Origin: Sphingomonas sp.
GTDB lineage: Bacteria; Pseudomonadota; Alphaproteobacteria; Sphingomonadales; Sphingomonadaceae
Assembly (NCBI RefSeq): GCF_019746665.1
Contig: NZ_JAIERS010000024.1
Location: 1 to 64,000 of the forward strand
Direction: 5' to 3'
DNA: 64,000 nt
Part shown: piece by piece, positions 1 to 7,929 of the stretch
Layout of the letters: the number at the start of each line of letters is the position of its first letter
How positions within the stretch are numbered: the first letter of the stretch is position 1
The notes under the pieces: generated by a model
The model's input: only the letters and a program-made list of their open reading frames with translations
Databases searched by the model: none
What the model was told of the DNA's origin: nothing
Program-made: the position numbers and the translations under genes

Positions 1-77
1 CACCTCCGACCGGCAATGGCGGCGGAGACGACAATGCACTAACTATATACCCGGACCACCCGGTGGGGGCTGCTCAG
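1..77. other. Unrelated DNA abutting the broken comM gene
   Basis: Reading leftward, homology to ComM stops near position 77. The bases beyond it do not continue ComM in any of the three minus-strand frames. The stretch is too short to identify. It could be the edge of an inserted element, a deletion junction or a rearrangement. An 11-base word, CTGCTCAGCAG, occurs at 70-80 and again in the same orientation at 453-463, just upstream of the comM start. It may be chance. Confidence 0.45.
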
Positions 78-443
78 CAGCACACCAGGAGACGGCGCGA
101 TCCGTGCGTCGAGCCCCAGCTCGCCCACCACGACATAATCGGCGAGCTGCTCGGCATCGATGACGCCCATCGCCGCGAGCAACCCGAGCGCGACCGGCAG
201 GTCGTAATGCGATCCCTCCTTGGGCAGGTCAGCTGGCGACAGGTTCACGGTGATCCGTTTGGGTGGCAGCGCGAGGCCGAGCGCGGCGACGGCGGCACGC
301 ACCCGCTCGCGGCTTTCGGCCACCGCCTTATCCGCCAGCCCCACAATGAAAAAGGCCGGCAGGCCCGGCGCCAATTGCACCTGCACCTCGACGGAGCGAG
401 CCTCCAACCCCAGATAAGCGACGGTCGATACGATCGCGACCAC
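39..443 (-). pseudogene. comM: Truncated comM/yifB (Mg-chelatase-like ATPase family), N-terminal part only
   Basis: The first ~122 residues match the N-terminal domain of ComM/YifB, with APGLPAFFIVGL, AVAESRERVRAA, PKRITVNLSPADLPKEGS and VVGELGLD. The family is normally about 500 residues, with a central AAA+ Mg-chelatase ATPase domain. In other bacteria ComM is a helicase that promotes branch migration during integration of transformed DNA. After GVLL the frame runs into 11 unrelated residues (SSPHRVVRVYS) and a stop, so the ATPase domain is missing. The ATG at 443 fits the usual family start (MVA-VSTVA). The product is almost certainly non-functional. comM is a known insertion target for genomic islands in Acinetobacter, but here the break lies much nearer the 5' end. 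Confidence 0.8.
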
Positions 444-511
444 GATGCCCCCCTGCTCAGCAGTCGTTCATAACCATGGCGTAAGCCCAAGCGAAAGCCT
501 TTCGAGAGTTT

Positions 512-799
512 ATGCCACGCGCCCGAAGCAGCCCTACCACCCGAACCGTGTTGACCGGCACCGGAGTCGCGCTGATCGTGTTGTCGCCTGTCGTTGGGAT
601 CATCCCCGGACCCGGCGGCATCCCGGTGTTCGCAGCGGGGCTTGCGCTTGCACTAAAAAATTCGGACCGCGCGAAGCGGCTGTTCGTTCGCGCTAAGCGA
701 CGCTGGCCTAAGCTCGGGGAGCTTGCCGACCTGGGGCTACGGCGCGGTTCGGCCAAGCGCCGGCGGGCCAAGGCGAAGGAAAGCGAGACCGCCGATTGA
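512..799 (+). CDS. Small PGPGW-type membrane protein
   Basis: 95 residues with a basic N-terminus, a hydrophobic hairpin at about residues 13-47 containing IIPGPGGIPVF, and a highly basic C-terminal tail rich in Arg, Lys and Ala. The PGPG turn between two hydrophobic stretches is the hallmark of the PGPGW putative transmembrane family, here with Gly in place of Trp. Its function is unknown. It should sit in the inner membrane with a positively charged cytoplasmic tail. It lies 78 bases upstream of rpmH in the same direction, next to the yidC membrane-insertion genes, but nothing links it to them functionally. The start is an ATG with a purine-rich GAGAG just upstream. Confidence 0.7.
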   Translation: MPRARSSPTTRTVLTGTGVALIVLSPVVGIIPGPGGIPVFAAGLALALKNSDRAKRLFVRAKRRWPKLGELADLGLRRGSAKRRRAKAKESETAD

Positions 800-877
800 C
801 TTGGCACGCCACCCCAGCTATGCGGCGCGCCTAATTTGCCGCCCATGAGGCGGCTTTTTCGATTTAGGGAATGAGTG

Positions 878-1012
878 ATGAAGCGGACCTTTCAGCCGAG
901 CAATCTGGTGCGTGCCCGTCGCCACGGCTTCCGCGCGCGGATGGCGACGGTGGGCGGCCGCAACGTGTTGCGTGCCCGCCGCGCCCGTGGCCGCAAGAAG
1001 CTGTCAGCCTGA
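878..1012 (+). CDS. rpmH: 50S ribosomal protein L34
   Basis: 44 residues beginning [20 protein letters not shown] and ending GRKKLSA, a near-canonical L34 rich in Arg and Lys. L34 is a late-assembly protein of the large subunit. The ATG at 878 has AGGGA at 866-870 with a 7-base spacer, which is a good ribosome binding site. Another ATG, 7 bases upstream at 871 in a different frame, opens a frame that runs through the whole of rpmH into rnpA. The rpmH stop at 1010-1012 overlaps the apparent rnpA start, so the two are probably translationally coupled. The order rpmH-rnpA-yidD-yidC is widely conserved in bacteria. Confidence 0.97.
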   Translation: MKRTFQPSNLVRARRHGFRARMATVGGRNVLRARRARGRKKLSA

Positions 1013-1335
1013 CAACGCTCACCAAACGCCGCGATTTCCTCTCGGCGAACCAGGGCAAGCGCGCGCCGATGCCCGGCTTCGTATTGCTCGCTCTTGATCG
1101 GCGCGATGCCGATCCAGCGATACGAGTGGGGTTCACCGTAACCAAGAAAATCGGCGGCGCGGTAGTCCGCAATCGCCTTAAGCGCCGCCTGCGCGCGCTC
1201 GCCCGCGAGGTGCTACCCGAGCGCGGCCTCGCGGGCCATGATCATGTGCTGATTGGCCGACAGGACGGAGTGGAACGCGATTATGCGCTGCTCCGCGCCG
1301 AGCTGGTGAAGGCGCTTGGAAAGCTGGCGCGGTGA
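1009..1335 (+). CDS. rnpA: Ribonuclease P protein component
   Basis: Protein subunit of RNase P, which trims the 5' leaders of tRNA precursors. Recognisable parts are [12 protein letters not shown] at the N-terminus, [18 protein letters not shown] (which includes the conserved RNR RNA-binding motif), and a C-terminal helix. No ATG, GTG or TTG lies close to the homologous N-terminus. I chose CTG at 1009, which overlaps the rpmH stop as CTGA and gives 108 residues, close to the family norm. The alternative is ATG at 871. That would make a 154-residue protein whose extra 46 residues are encoded out of frame across the entire rpmH gene. The stop overlaps the yidD start (GTGA). Confidence 0.93.
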   Translation: MTTLTKRRDFLSANQGKRAPMPGFVLLALDRRDADPAIRVGFTVTKKIGGAVVRNRLKRRLRALAREVLPERGLAGHDHVLIGRQDGVERDYALLRAELVKALGKLAR

Positions 1336-1541
1336 GCCGGCTCCTCATCCTTCTTGTCCGCCTGTGGCAGCTCGGGCCGTCGGTCATTCTGCCGCCCAGC
1401 TGCCGCTACACACCTTCTTGTTCGGCCTATGCAATCACCGCGCTTCGCCGCTATGGCGCGCGCAAAGGCTCGTGGTTGGCGGCGCGGCGCATCCTGCGCT
1501 GCCACCCATGGGGCGGGCATGGCTATGATCCGGTGCCGTAG
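1332..1541 (+). CDS. yidD: YidD membrane protein insertion efficiency factor
   Basis: 69 residues with the YidD core [15 protein letters not shown], including the conserved paired Cys, followed by [12 protein letters not shown], the family C-terminal signature. YidD is a small amphipathic protein at the inner face of the cytoplasmic membrane that assists YidC-dependent insertion. The GTG start overlaps the rnpA stop by 4 bases, and yidC begins 21 bases downstream, so it sits in its usual operon position. Length and motifs are complete, with no sign of damage. Confidence 0.95.
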   Translation: MSRLLILLVRLWQLGPSVILPPSCRYTPSCSAYAITALRRYGARKGSWLAARRILRCHPWGGHGYDPVP

Positions 1542-1562
1542 GCGCTGGCTGGGGACGTTCGA

Positions 1563-3308
1563 GTGAAAGACGATCAACGCAATCTGGTGCTTTTCATCGT
1601 GATCGCCGGCCTGATCCTGATCGGGTGGCAGTTCGTCGTCACCCGCTTCCTGCCACCCGCGCGTCCACCGGTTACCAAGATCGAGGCGGGCCAGACCAAG
1701 ATAGTGAAAAGCGCCGCGACCGATCCGGCAGCCGACAGCGCCGCCGCCGCGAAAAGCCGCGAGGCAGTTTTAAGCGAGACTCCGCGGGTGCGGATCGATA
1801 CGCCCTCGCTCAAGGGCTCGCTCAACCTGCGCGGCGCGCGGCTCGATGACCTGGTGCTGCTGCGCCACCGCGAGACGATCGCCAAGAATTCACCCTTTGT
1901 CCGCCTGCTCTCACCCTCGGGCGCGCCGCGCGCCTATTTCGCGAGCTGGGGCTGGGGCGGCGACGGGGTGACCGTGCCGGGCCGAGACACTGTTTGGACG
2001 GCGGACTCGACGGTACTCACCCCGCAAAAGCCGGTGACGCTCACCTATACAAACCCGCAAGGGGTACGCTTCCAGCTGCAATTCGCGGTCGACGCGAATT
2101 ACATGTTCAGCGTCCGCCAGTCGGTCGCCAATCCCAGCGCCCAGGCGGTGAAGCTGCGCCCCTATGCGCTGATCTCGCGCAACGGGTTGCCACATGAGCT
2201 TGACACATGGACCAATCATGTCGGCCCGGTCGGCGTGTTCGGGCGTGGCGCCAATTACGACATCACTTACCCCAACCTCCAAGGCCAGAGCCCCAGCTTT
2301 TGGGGCCGCATCTTTGGGTCGAATGCCAAGGCGGGCGAGAATTATTTCGATCACCAAGGCGGTTGGCTGGGGTTTGGCGACATTTATTGGCTCACCGCGC
2401 TGATCCCCGACCAGGGAGCGCAGGTCCATGCCGGATTCAAAGGCGCGGGCGAAACGTTCCAGGCCGATTACACGCAGAACCCGATAACCGTTCCCGCAGG
2501 CCGCGTAGCGATGCAGACCAGCCGCTTCTTCGCTGGCGCCAAGGAAGTCGAACTGATCGACGGCTATCAAGACAAGGGCGGGATCGAAAATTTCGACAAG
2601 GCGATCGACTGGGGTTGGTTCCGGATCATAGAAAAACCGATCTTCTATTATCTTGATCTGCTGTCGAAACTGATCGGCAATTTCGGCGTGGCGATCATCG
2701 CGCTGACGATCACGGTGCGTGGCCTGCTCTTCCCGATCGCCCAGCGCCAGTTCGCCTCGATGGCGAAGATGAAGGCGATCCAGCCCAAGCAGAAGGCGAT
2801 CCAGGAGCGCTTCGCCGACGACAAGGCACGCCAGCAGCAGGAGATCATGGCGCTCTATAAGGCCGAAGGCGTGAACCCGCTGGCTGGTTGCCTGCCGGTG
2901 CTGCTGCAAATTCCGATCATGTACGCGCTCTACAAGGTGCTGCTGCTGACGATCGAAATGCGCCATCAGCCTTTCGCGCTGTGGATTCACGATCTGTCGG
3001 CGCCCGACCCAGCGACGATCCTCAATGGCTTCGGTACCTTTGGCTATAGCCTGCCACCGTTTCTGGCGATCGGCGTGATCCCAGTGCTGCTCGGCATCTC
3101 GATGTACTTCCAATTCAAGCTCAACCCCGCGCCGATGGACGAAGCGCAGAAGCAGGTCTTCGCGATCATGCCTTGGATGCTGATGTTCGTGATGGCGCCG
3201 TTCGCGGTGGGGCTGCAACTGTACTGGATCACGTCGAACGTCCTTACCATCCTCCAGCAGCGGCTGCTCTATGCGCGGCATCCGGAGATGCTGGCGCCCG
3301 CCAAATGA
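1563..3308 (+). CDS. yidC: Membrane protein insertase YidC
   Basis: 581 residues. An N-terminal membrane anchor ([18 protein letters not shown]) is followed by a large periplasmic domain to about residue 355. The conserved 60-kDa insertase core comes next, from about residue 365, with five membrane segments. The core shows [18 protein letters not shown], with the Arg of the hydrophilic groove, and the cytoplasmic coiled hairpin [17 protein letters not shown]. It inserts and folds inner-membrane proteins alone or with SecYEG. The GTG start at 1563 puts the anchor right at the N-terminus. The stop overlaps the engB ATG by 4 bases. Confidence 0.97.
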   Translation: MKDDQRNLVLFIVIAGLILIGWQFVVTRFLPPARPPVTKIEAGQTKIVKSAATDPAADSAAAAKSREAVLSETPRVRIDTPSLKGSLNLRGARLDDLVLLRHRETIAKNSPFVRLLSPSGAPRAYFASWGWGGDGVTVPGRDTVWTADSTVLTPQKPVTLTYTNPQGVRFQLQFAVDANYMFSVRQSVANPSAQAVKLRPYALISRNGLPHELDTWTNHVGPVGVFGRGANYDITYPNLQGQSPSFWGRIFGSNAKAGENYFDHQGGWLGFGDIYWLTALIPDQGAQVHAGFKGAGETFQADYTQNPITVPAGRVAMQTSRFFAGAKEVELIDGYQDKGGIENFDKAIDWGWFRIIEKPIFYYLDLLSKLIGNFGVAIIALTITVRGLLFPIAQRQFASMAKMKAIQPKQKAIQERFADDKARQQQEIMALYKAEGVNPLAGCLPVLLQIPIMYALYKVLLLTIEMRHQPFALWIHDLSAPDPATILNGFGTFGYSLPPFLAIGVIPVLLGISMYFQFKLNPAPMDEAQKQVFAIMPWMLMFVMAPFAVGLQLYWITSNVLTILQQRLLYARHPEMLAPAK

Positions 3309-3958
3309 GCATGTCGGACGAAGCGCTTGAGGCAGCGCGCAAGATTTTCGCCGGGCCGATCGGTTTCCTTCGCTCCGCGCCGAGCCTGGAATTCCTGCCC
3401 GATCCGGTGGCGCCGGAGATCGCCTTCGCAGGCCGATCGAATGTCGGTAAATCCTCGCTGCTCAACGCGCTATGCGGCCGCAATGCCCTTGCGCGCACTT
3501 CGAACACGCCGGGCCGCACGCAGGAGTTGAACTTCTTCGATGTCGGCGGTGAGCCGCCGCTGCTGCGGCTGGTCGATATGCCCGGCTATGGCTTCGCCAA
3601 GGCGCCCCCAGCGATCGTGAAGAGGTGGCGCTATCTGGTGAACGATTTCTTGCGCGGCCGCGCGGTGCTGAAACGCACGCTGGTGCTAATCGACGCGCGC
3701 CACGGGGTGAAGCCGGTCGACCGCGAGATGCTCGACATGCTCGACAAGGCGGCGGTGAGCTACCGGCTGGTGCTGACCAAAGCCGACAAAATCAAGGCGA
3801 GCGAGCTCGACGCGGTGTTCCGCGCCACCGCCGCCGAAGCGCGCGCGCGCCCGGCCGCACATCCCGAGATCCTCGCCACCTCCAGCGAAAAGGGCATGGG
3901 CATCGCCGAACTGCGCGCGGCGGTGCTCGAGGCGGTCGATCCCGCGTTGCTGGGCTAG
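3305..3958 (+). CDS. engB: Ribosome biogenesis GTPase EngB/YsxC
   Basis: 217 residues, a TrmE-Era-EngA-YihA-type GTPase needed for 50S assembly. Visible motifs are G1 GRSNVGKS near residue 43, G2 [10 protein letters not shown]3 DMPGYGFAK and G4 TKAD. The start at 3305 overlaps the yidC stop as ATGA and leaves a typical short N-terminal extension ([15 protein letters not shown]). Starts further upstream would lie inside yidC. A yidC-engB pair is common in alphaproteobacteria, where argB often follows. Here a glutathione S-transferase follows instead. Confidence 0.95.
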   Translation: MSMSDEALEAARKIFAGPIGFLRSAPSLEFLPDPVAPEIAFAGRSNVGKSSLLNALCGRNALARTSNTPGRTQELNFFDVGGEPPLLRLVDMPGYGFAKAPPAIVKRWRYLVNDFLRGRAVLKRTLVLIDARHGVKPVDREMLDMLDKAAVSYRLVLTKADKIKASELDAVFRATAAEARARPAAHPEILATSSEKGMGIAELRAAVLEAVDPALLG

Positions 3959-3992
3959 CGCGGCTCGATCCGCCCGGCTAAGCCTGCGGCCC

Positions 3993-4658
3993 ATGAAGCT
4001 CATCATCGGCAACAAGGCCTATTCTTCCTGGTCGCTGCGCGGCTGGCTCGCGTGCAAGCAATCCGCGCTGCCTTTCGAGGAAGCGGTGGTGCCGCTGTTT
4101 GACGCCGATTGGGACCAGCGCCGCCAGGGCGACGAATTCGCCCCCTCCAGCGGCAAGGTGCCGGTGCTGTGGGATGGCGAGGTGGTGGTGTGGGACAGCC
4201 TCGCCATCGTCGAATATCTCAACGAGAAATCGGGCGGCGACAAATTCTGGCCGCAAGACGCGGCGGCGCGGGCGATGGCGCGATCGATGGCGGCGGAGAT
4301 GCATTCGGGTTTCGGCGCTTTGCGCCGGGAATGCCCGATGAACATCCGCCAGGCCTTTCCCCCGCGCGAGCAGAAGCCCGAAGTGCTTGCCGATCTTCAG
4401 CGGATCATGGAGCTTTGGGCACAAGCCCGCGCCCGGTTCGGCGGCGACGGCGATTTCCTGTTCGGCGCGTTTGGCGCGGCCGACATTATGTTCGCGCCCG
4501 TCTGCACGCGCATCGTCACTTGGTCGCTGCCCGTAGCCCGCTTCGCGCCCGCATATATCGACGCGGTTCTGCACCACCCCTTCCTTCAAGACTGGATCGC
4601 CGCCGCGCAGGAAGAGGAGTGGGTAATCGAACAATATGAGACGCCAGCACGGACCTAG
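3993..4658 (+). CDS. Glutathione S-transferase family protein
   Basis: 221 residues with an N-terminal thioredoxin-like domain. It starts KLIIGNKAYSSWSLRGWLA, a common start in bacterial GSTs, with Ser residues near the glutathione site. KVPVLWDGEVVVWDSLAI holds the cis-Pro and the glutathione-binding Asp-Ser. An all-helical C-terminal domain follows. The substrate cannot be predicted; detoxification by glutathione conjugation or a reductase role are both possible. It ends tail-to-tail with the cupin gene, sharing 4 bases (4655-4658). Confidence 0.85.
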   Translation: MKLIIGNKAYSSWSLRGWLACKQSALPFEEAVVPLFDADWDQRRQGDEFAPSSGKVPVLWDGEVVVWDSLAIVEYLNEKSGGDKFWPQDAAARAMARSMAAEMHSGFGALRRECPMNIRQAFPPREQKPEVLADLQRIMELWAQARARFGGDGDFLFGAFGAADIMFAPVCTRIVTWSLPVARFAPAYIDAVLHHPFLQDWIAAAQEEEWVIEQYETPART

Positions 4659-5119
4659 CGCAGCCGTTTCGTCGGATAGGGCGTCCCATCCTTGTGGAAA
4701 TGGCCGTCCGCGCTGAACGTCATATCGATGTCCGAATAGCTTCCTCTGCCATCCCGGTCGCCCGCCGAAATGGCGATGAACACGGCGTCGTCGGCGCTCC
4801 GGTTCACCAGATGGTGACCGTTCGCCACCCCCTTGGGCCAGACCGCGACATCGCCCGCGCGAAGCAACGTCTCGCCGCCATCCTCGATCAGCACCGCCTC
4901 GCCCGCCAGCATCGCCACCAGCTCGTCCTCAGCCGCGTGCCAATGGCGCTGCGACGACCAGGCGCCGGGCTTGAGCACGACATGGCTCACGCCGAACTCG
5001 GTGAGCCCGCCTGCGGGCGCCAGGCGGCGCCACCAGCGGCCCGCGACGGGCGCGTCGAAAGGCGGCGGATAACCGGTCGCGTTGCTTTGGGGGATTGATG
5101 CGAGGTCGAGCTTGGGCAA
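4655..5119 (-). CDS. Cupin-domain protein
   Basis: 154 residues with a single cupin fold. Motif 1 reads WSSQRHWHAAEDELVAMLAG, with the two His and one Glu that bind a metal. Motif 2 lies around AGDVAVWPKGVANGHHLVN. Proteins of this type bind a metal and small ligands and range from dioxygenases to sugar-binding or stress proteins. No specific reaction can be assigned. It is transcribed divergently from dapE, 12 bases away, so the two must share a very short promoter region or dapE is read from further upstream. Confidence 0.8.
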   Translation of the reverse strand: MPKLDLASIPQSNATGYPPPFDAPVAGRWWRRLAPAGGLTEFGVSHVVLKPGAWSSQRHWHAAEDELVAMLAGEAVLIEDGGETLLRAGDVAVWPKGVANGHHLVNRSADDAVFIAISAGDRDGRGSYSDIDMTFSADGHFHKDGTPYPTKRLR

Positions 5120-5131
5120 GGGACACCTCCT

Positions 5132-6286
5132 ATGTCCAGTCTGCCCGATCCCATCGAACTCACCAAGGCCCTGATCGCGTGTGAGAGCGTCACCCCCGCG
5201 CGCGGACCTGTGTTTGACGTGCTCGAAGCCGCGCTCGCCCCGCTCGGCTTCGCGGTCGAGCGTTTCGTGGCGGGGGAGGTGCCGGACGGGCCGGTCGAGA
5301 ATTTACTCGCGGTGCGCGGTGGCGGCGGGCGACACTTCGCCTTCGCCGGGCATCTCGACGTGGTGCCGCCGGGCCAAGGCTGGACTCACGGCGCGTTCGA
5401 GCCGGTCGAAACGGGCGGATTGCTCTACGGGCGCGGTGCGGTCGACATGAAGGGCGCGATCGCCGCCTTCGTCGCCGCGGCGGCGCGCGTACCGGTCGAG
5501 GCTGGGACGCTTTCGCTGATCATCACCGGCGATGAGGAAGGCCCGGCTGTGTTCGGCACGCGCGCGCTGATGGCGCGCATGGCGGAACGCGGCCTAAAAC
5601 CCGATGCCTGCCTGGTCGGCGAGCCGACCTCGGTCGACCGGCTGGGCGACATGATCAAGATCGGCCGGCGCGGATCGGTGAACATCTGGATCGACGTGCC
5701 CGGCCGCCAGGGCCATGTCGCCTATCCGCATCTGGCGGACAATCCGGTCCCGAAGCTCGTGCGTGCGCTCGCCGCGCTCGACGCGCTGGTGCTCGACGAA
5801 GGGACCGCGTGGTTTCAGCCCTCCAATCTAGAGATCACCGAGCTGGAGGTGGGCAATCCCGCGACCAATGTGATACCGGCCCGCGCCAAGGCGCGGCTGT
5901 CGATCCGCTTCAACGACCGCCACCGGGGCGATGCCCTGGCCGACCGGGTAGCGGCGATCGTGCGAGAGCACGCGCCAGAGGCCGTCATCATCCCGCGCGT
6001 CTCGGGCGAGGCGTTCCTTACGCCGCCCGGAGCGCTCTCCACGCTGGTTGCTCGCGCCATCGAGCAGCGCACCGGCATCGCGCCCGAACTCTCGACCACT
6101 GGAGGCACCTCCGACGCGCGTTTCCTGTCGGCGTTATGCCCCGTGGTCGAGTTCGGGCTGGTCAATGCAACGATGCACAAGCTCGACGAGGCGGTGGCGA
6201 TCGACGATCTGCGGGTGCTTACAGACATTTACGCCGATATCGCCGCCGCCGCGCTCAGCGAAAGCTCCGCCGCGACAGATCAATGA
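5132..6286 (+). CDS. dapE: Succinyl-diaminopimelate desuccinylase
   Basis: 384 residues of the M20 metallopeptidase family. It hydrolyses N-succinyl-LL-diaminopimelate to LL-DAP and succinate in lysine and peptidoglycan precursor synthesis. Metal and catalytic motifs visible are AGHLDVVPPG, YGRGAVDMKGA (bridging Asp) and TGDEEGPA (catalytic Glu plus metal Glu). The lid/dimerisation domain is in the middle and ATNVIPARA follows. The C-terminal STTGGTSDARF and the final FGLVNATMHKLDE (metal His) match DapE rather than generic M20 peptidases. The 3' end overlaps the opposing ABC permease gene by 32 bases. Confidence 0.94.
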   Translation: MSSLPDPIELTKALIACESVTPARGPVFDVLEAALAPLGFAVERFVAGEVPDGPVENLLAVRGGGGRHFAFAGHLDVVPPGQGWTHGAFEPVETGGLLYGRGAVDMKGAIAAFVAAAARVPVEAGTLSLIITGDEEGPAVFGTRALMARMAERGLKPDACLVGEPTSVDRLGDMIKIGRRGSVNIWIDVPGRQGHVAYPHLADNPVPKLVRALAALDALVLDEGTAWFQPSNLEITELEVGNPATNVIPARAKARLSIRFNDRHRGDALADRVAAIVREHAPEAVIIPRVSGEAFLTPPGALSTLVARAIEQRTGIAPELSTTGGTSDARFLSALCPVVEFGLVNATMHKLDEAVAIDDLRVLTDIYADIAAAALSESSAATDQ

Positions 6287-6980
6287 CCATCGCAACCAGG
6301 ACGACGAGCCCGGCGCCCCCGCCGAACGCCACCGCTGCCGACGGATCGCGTGCCACCGCAACTCGGAACGGCAGCACCCAAGGAAACCAATCCGCCTGAT
6401 CCGTCTGCGTGATCGCGACAGCGAGCGCGACCAAGGTGCCGCCTACGCCGACTCCGAGCGGCACGACGAAGTTGGCAAAGCGCATCGCCGCCCAGAGTTG
6501 CAATGCTGTCATGAGCAACCCCGCTACAAGCACCTGGCCCAGGTGCGTGGCCCAACTCGCCCATAGCAGTGGCCCCACCGGCATCCTGCCACTCAATAGC
6601 CCCCCGGCGCTTGCCCCGACGAGCGCGAACACAATCATTAGCACGCTCATCAACGCCACCGCCGCAAGCACGACCAAGGCCTTTGCAGTGAACACCCGCC
6701 AGCGCGCGATCGGCAGCGCGAGCAGATGATCCCAGCCCCGACCGCGATATTCGATCTGTGCCACCAGCGTGCTGAACACCGCGAGACACATCGGCAACAG
6801 GAACAGCGTCCATAGCGGTAGCGCGAACTGGCCGATGATGCTCGCCCAGGCGGGCGCACGTTGATTAGTCGCCATCGCCAACGCCGCGAGCAGACCCGGC
6901 AGCGCCGGCGCGCACAAAGCGAACAACAGCGCGAGGGAACCGCCGAGCTTGCGCCATTCGGTGCGCAGCAGCGCGATCAT
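6255..6980 (-). CDS. ABC-2 type exporter permease
   Basis: 241 residues with about six hydrophobic segments, starting near residues 13-36 and ending with VVLVAMVIDLSRR. Layout and partner resemble the permeases of BcrAB-like or lantibiotic-immunity type ABC exporters. The exported substrate is unknown. The start ATG at 6980 overlaps the stop of the upstream ATPase gene by 4 bases, so they form a two-gene operon. The last 32 bases overlap dapE tail-to-tail on the opposite strand, so neither 3' end can change freely. Confidence 0.82.
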   Translation of the reverse strand: MIALLRTEWRKLGGSLALLFALCAPALPGLLAALAMATNQRAPAWASIIGQFALPLWTLFLLPMCLAVFSTLVAQIEYRGRGWDHLLALPIARWRVFTAKALVVLAAVALMSVLMIVFALVGASAGGLLSGRMPVGPLLWASWATHLGQVLVAGLLMTALQLWAAMRFANFVVPLGVGVGGTLVALAVAITQTDQADWFPWVLPFRVAVARDPSAAVAFGGGAGLVVLVAMVIDLSRRSFR

Positions 6981-7891
6981 GCCGCCAGCGCCTCGCTCTC
7001 GCGATAAACCTGCTCGAGCGTCCAGGGCTCGGGCACGAGCGCAAACACGGCGATGCCTGCGCCAACCAGCGCAACGTTGGCGCGCGACGTGAGCACCGCT
7101 ACCTGGTCAGCCCCTGGGCAATGCAGGTGAAGCGCGCCCGCTCCCGCCGCGACCGCCTCCATTCCCAGACCCTGCAAGACCGCGACGCCCCGCGCGGCAT
7201 CGTCGAGCTCGATACGCACCCGGCGACCACCCGCCTGCAGCGCGCCGATTTCGGCCTGGAGCACCAGCCGCCCGCCGCGCATCAAGCCAACCACGGTTGC
7301 GACACGCTCCACCTCGGCCAGCAAGTGGCTGGAGACGAACACTGTCGCACCAACCCGATCGGGCAGCGATTGGACCAGATCGCGCATAGCGATGATGCCG
7401 TCGGGATCGAGCCCGTTGGTCGGCTCGTCCAGCAGGAGTAGTTGCGGTGTGCCAAGCAGCGCGCGGGCCAGCGCCAGCCGTTGCTTCATCCCCAACGAAT
7501 AGCCGCCCACCCGCCGCGACGCGGCCGCACGCAGACCGACAATCTCGAGCACACGAGCCACCTCGCGCTTCGGCAGGCCAAGCAACCGGCGCGTCATGTC
7601 GAGGTTCGTTTCCCCGGAAAGGTGATCGTAAAGGCTGGGGCTTTCCACAAACGCACCCACGCCGCTCAAGGCGCCACGGCGTTCGCGCGCCAAGCTTCGC
7701 CCCAGCAGCCGCACGTCGCCCGCATCTGGCCGCAACAGCCCCAACAGCAGCCGCATCGTCGTCGTCTTGCCCGCCCCATTTGGGCCGAGAAAGCCATAGA
7801 TGCTTCCGGTCGGCACCCGCAGGGCCAAGTCAAAAACACCTATCCGCGCGCCGAATCGCTTGGTCAGGCTGTCCGTTTCAATGGCGAACAT
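6977..7891 (-). CDS. ABC transporter ATP-binding protein (BcrA-like)
   Basis: 304 residues. Walker A is GPNGAGKTT near residue 40, the signature is YSLGMKQRLALARALL, Walker B is LLLLDEPTNGLDP, and the switch His lies in VSSHLLAEVE. The SLGMKQ variant of the signature and the roughly 80-residue C-terminal extension are typical of BcrA/DrrA-like ATPases that energise ABC-2 permeases. It is cytoplasmic and drives the downstream membrane protein. Drug resistance, lipid or protein export are all possible, and the neighbours do not narrow this. Confidence 0.88.
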   Translation of the reverse strand: MFAIETDSLTKRFGARIGVFDLALRVPTGSIYGFLGPNGAGKTTTMRLLLGLLRPDAGDVRLLGRSLARERRGALSGVGAFVESPSLYDHLSGETNLDMTRRLLGLPKREVARVLEIVGLRAAASRRVGGYSLGMKQRLALARALLGTPQLLLLDEPTNGLDPDGIIAMRDLVQSLPDRVGATVFVSSHLLAEVERVATVVGLMRGGRLVLQAEIGALQAGGRRVRIELDDAARGVAVLQGLGMEAVAAGAGALHLHCPGADQVAVLTSRANVALVGAGIAVFALVPEPWTLEQVYRESEALAA

Positions 7892-7929
7892 TACGCCGCT
7901 CTAATCAAGCTAGCGCGGGGCGGCCAGTC

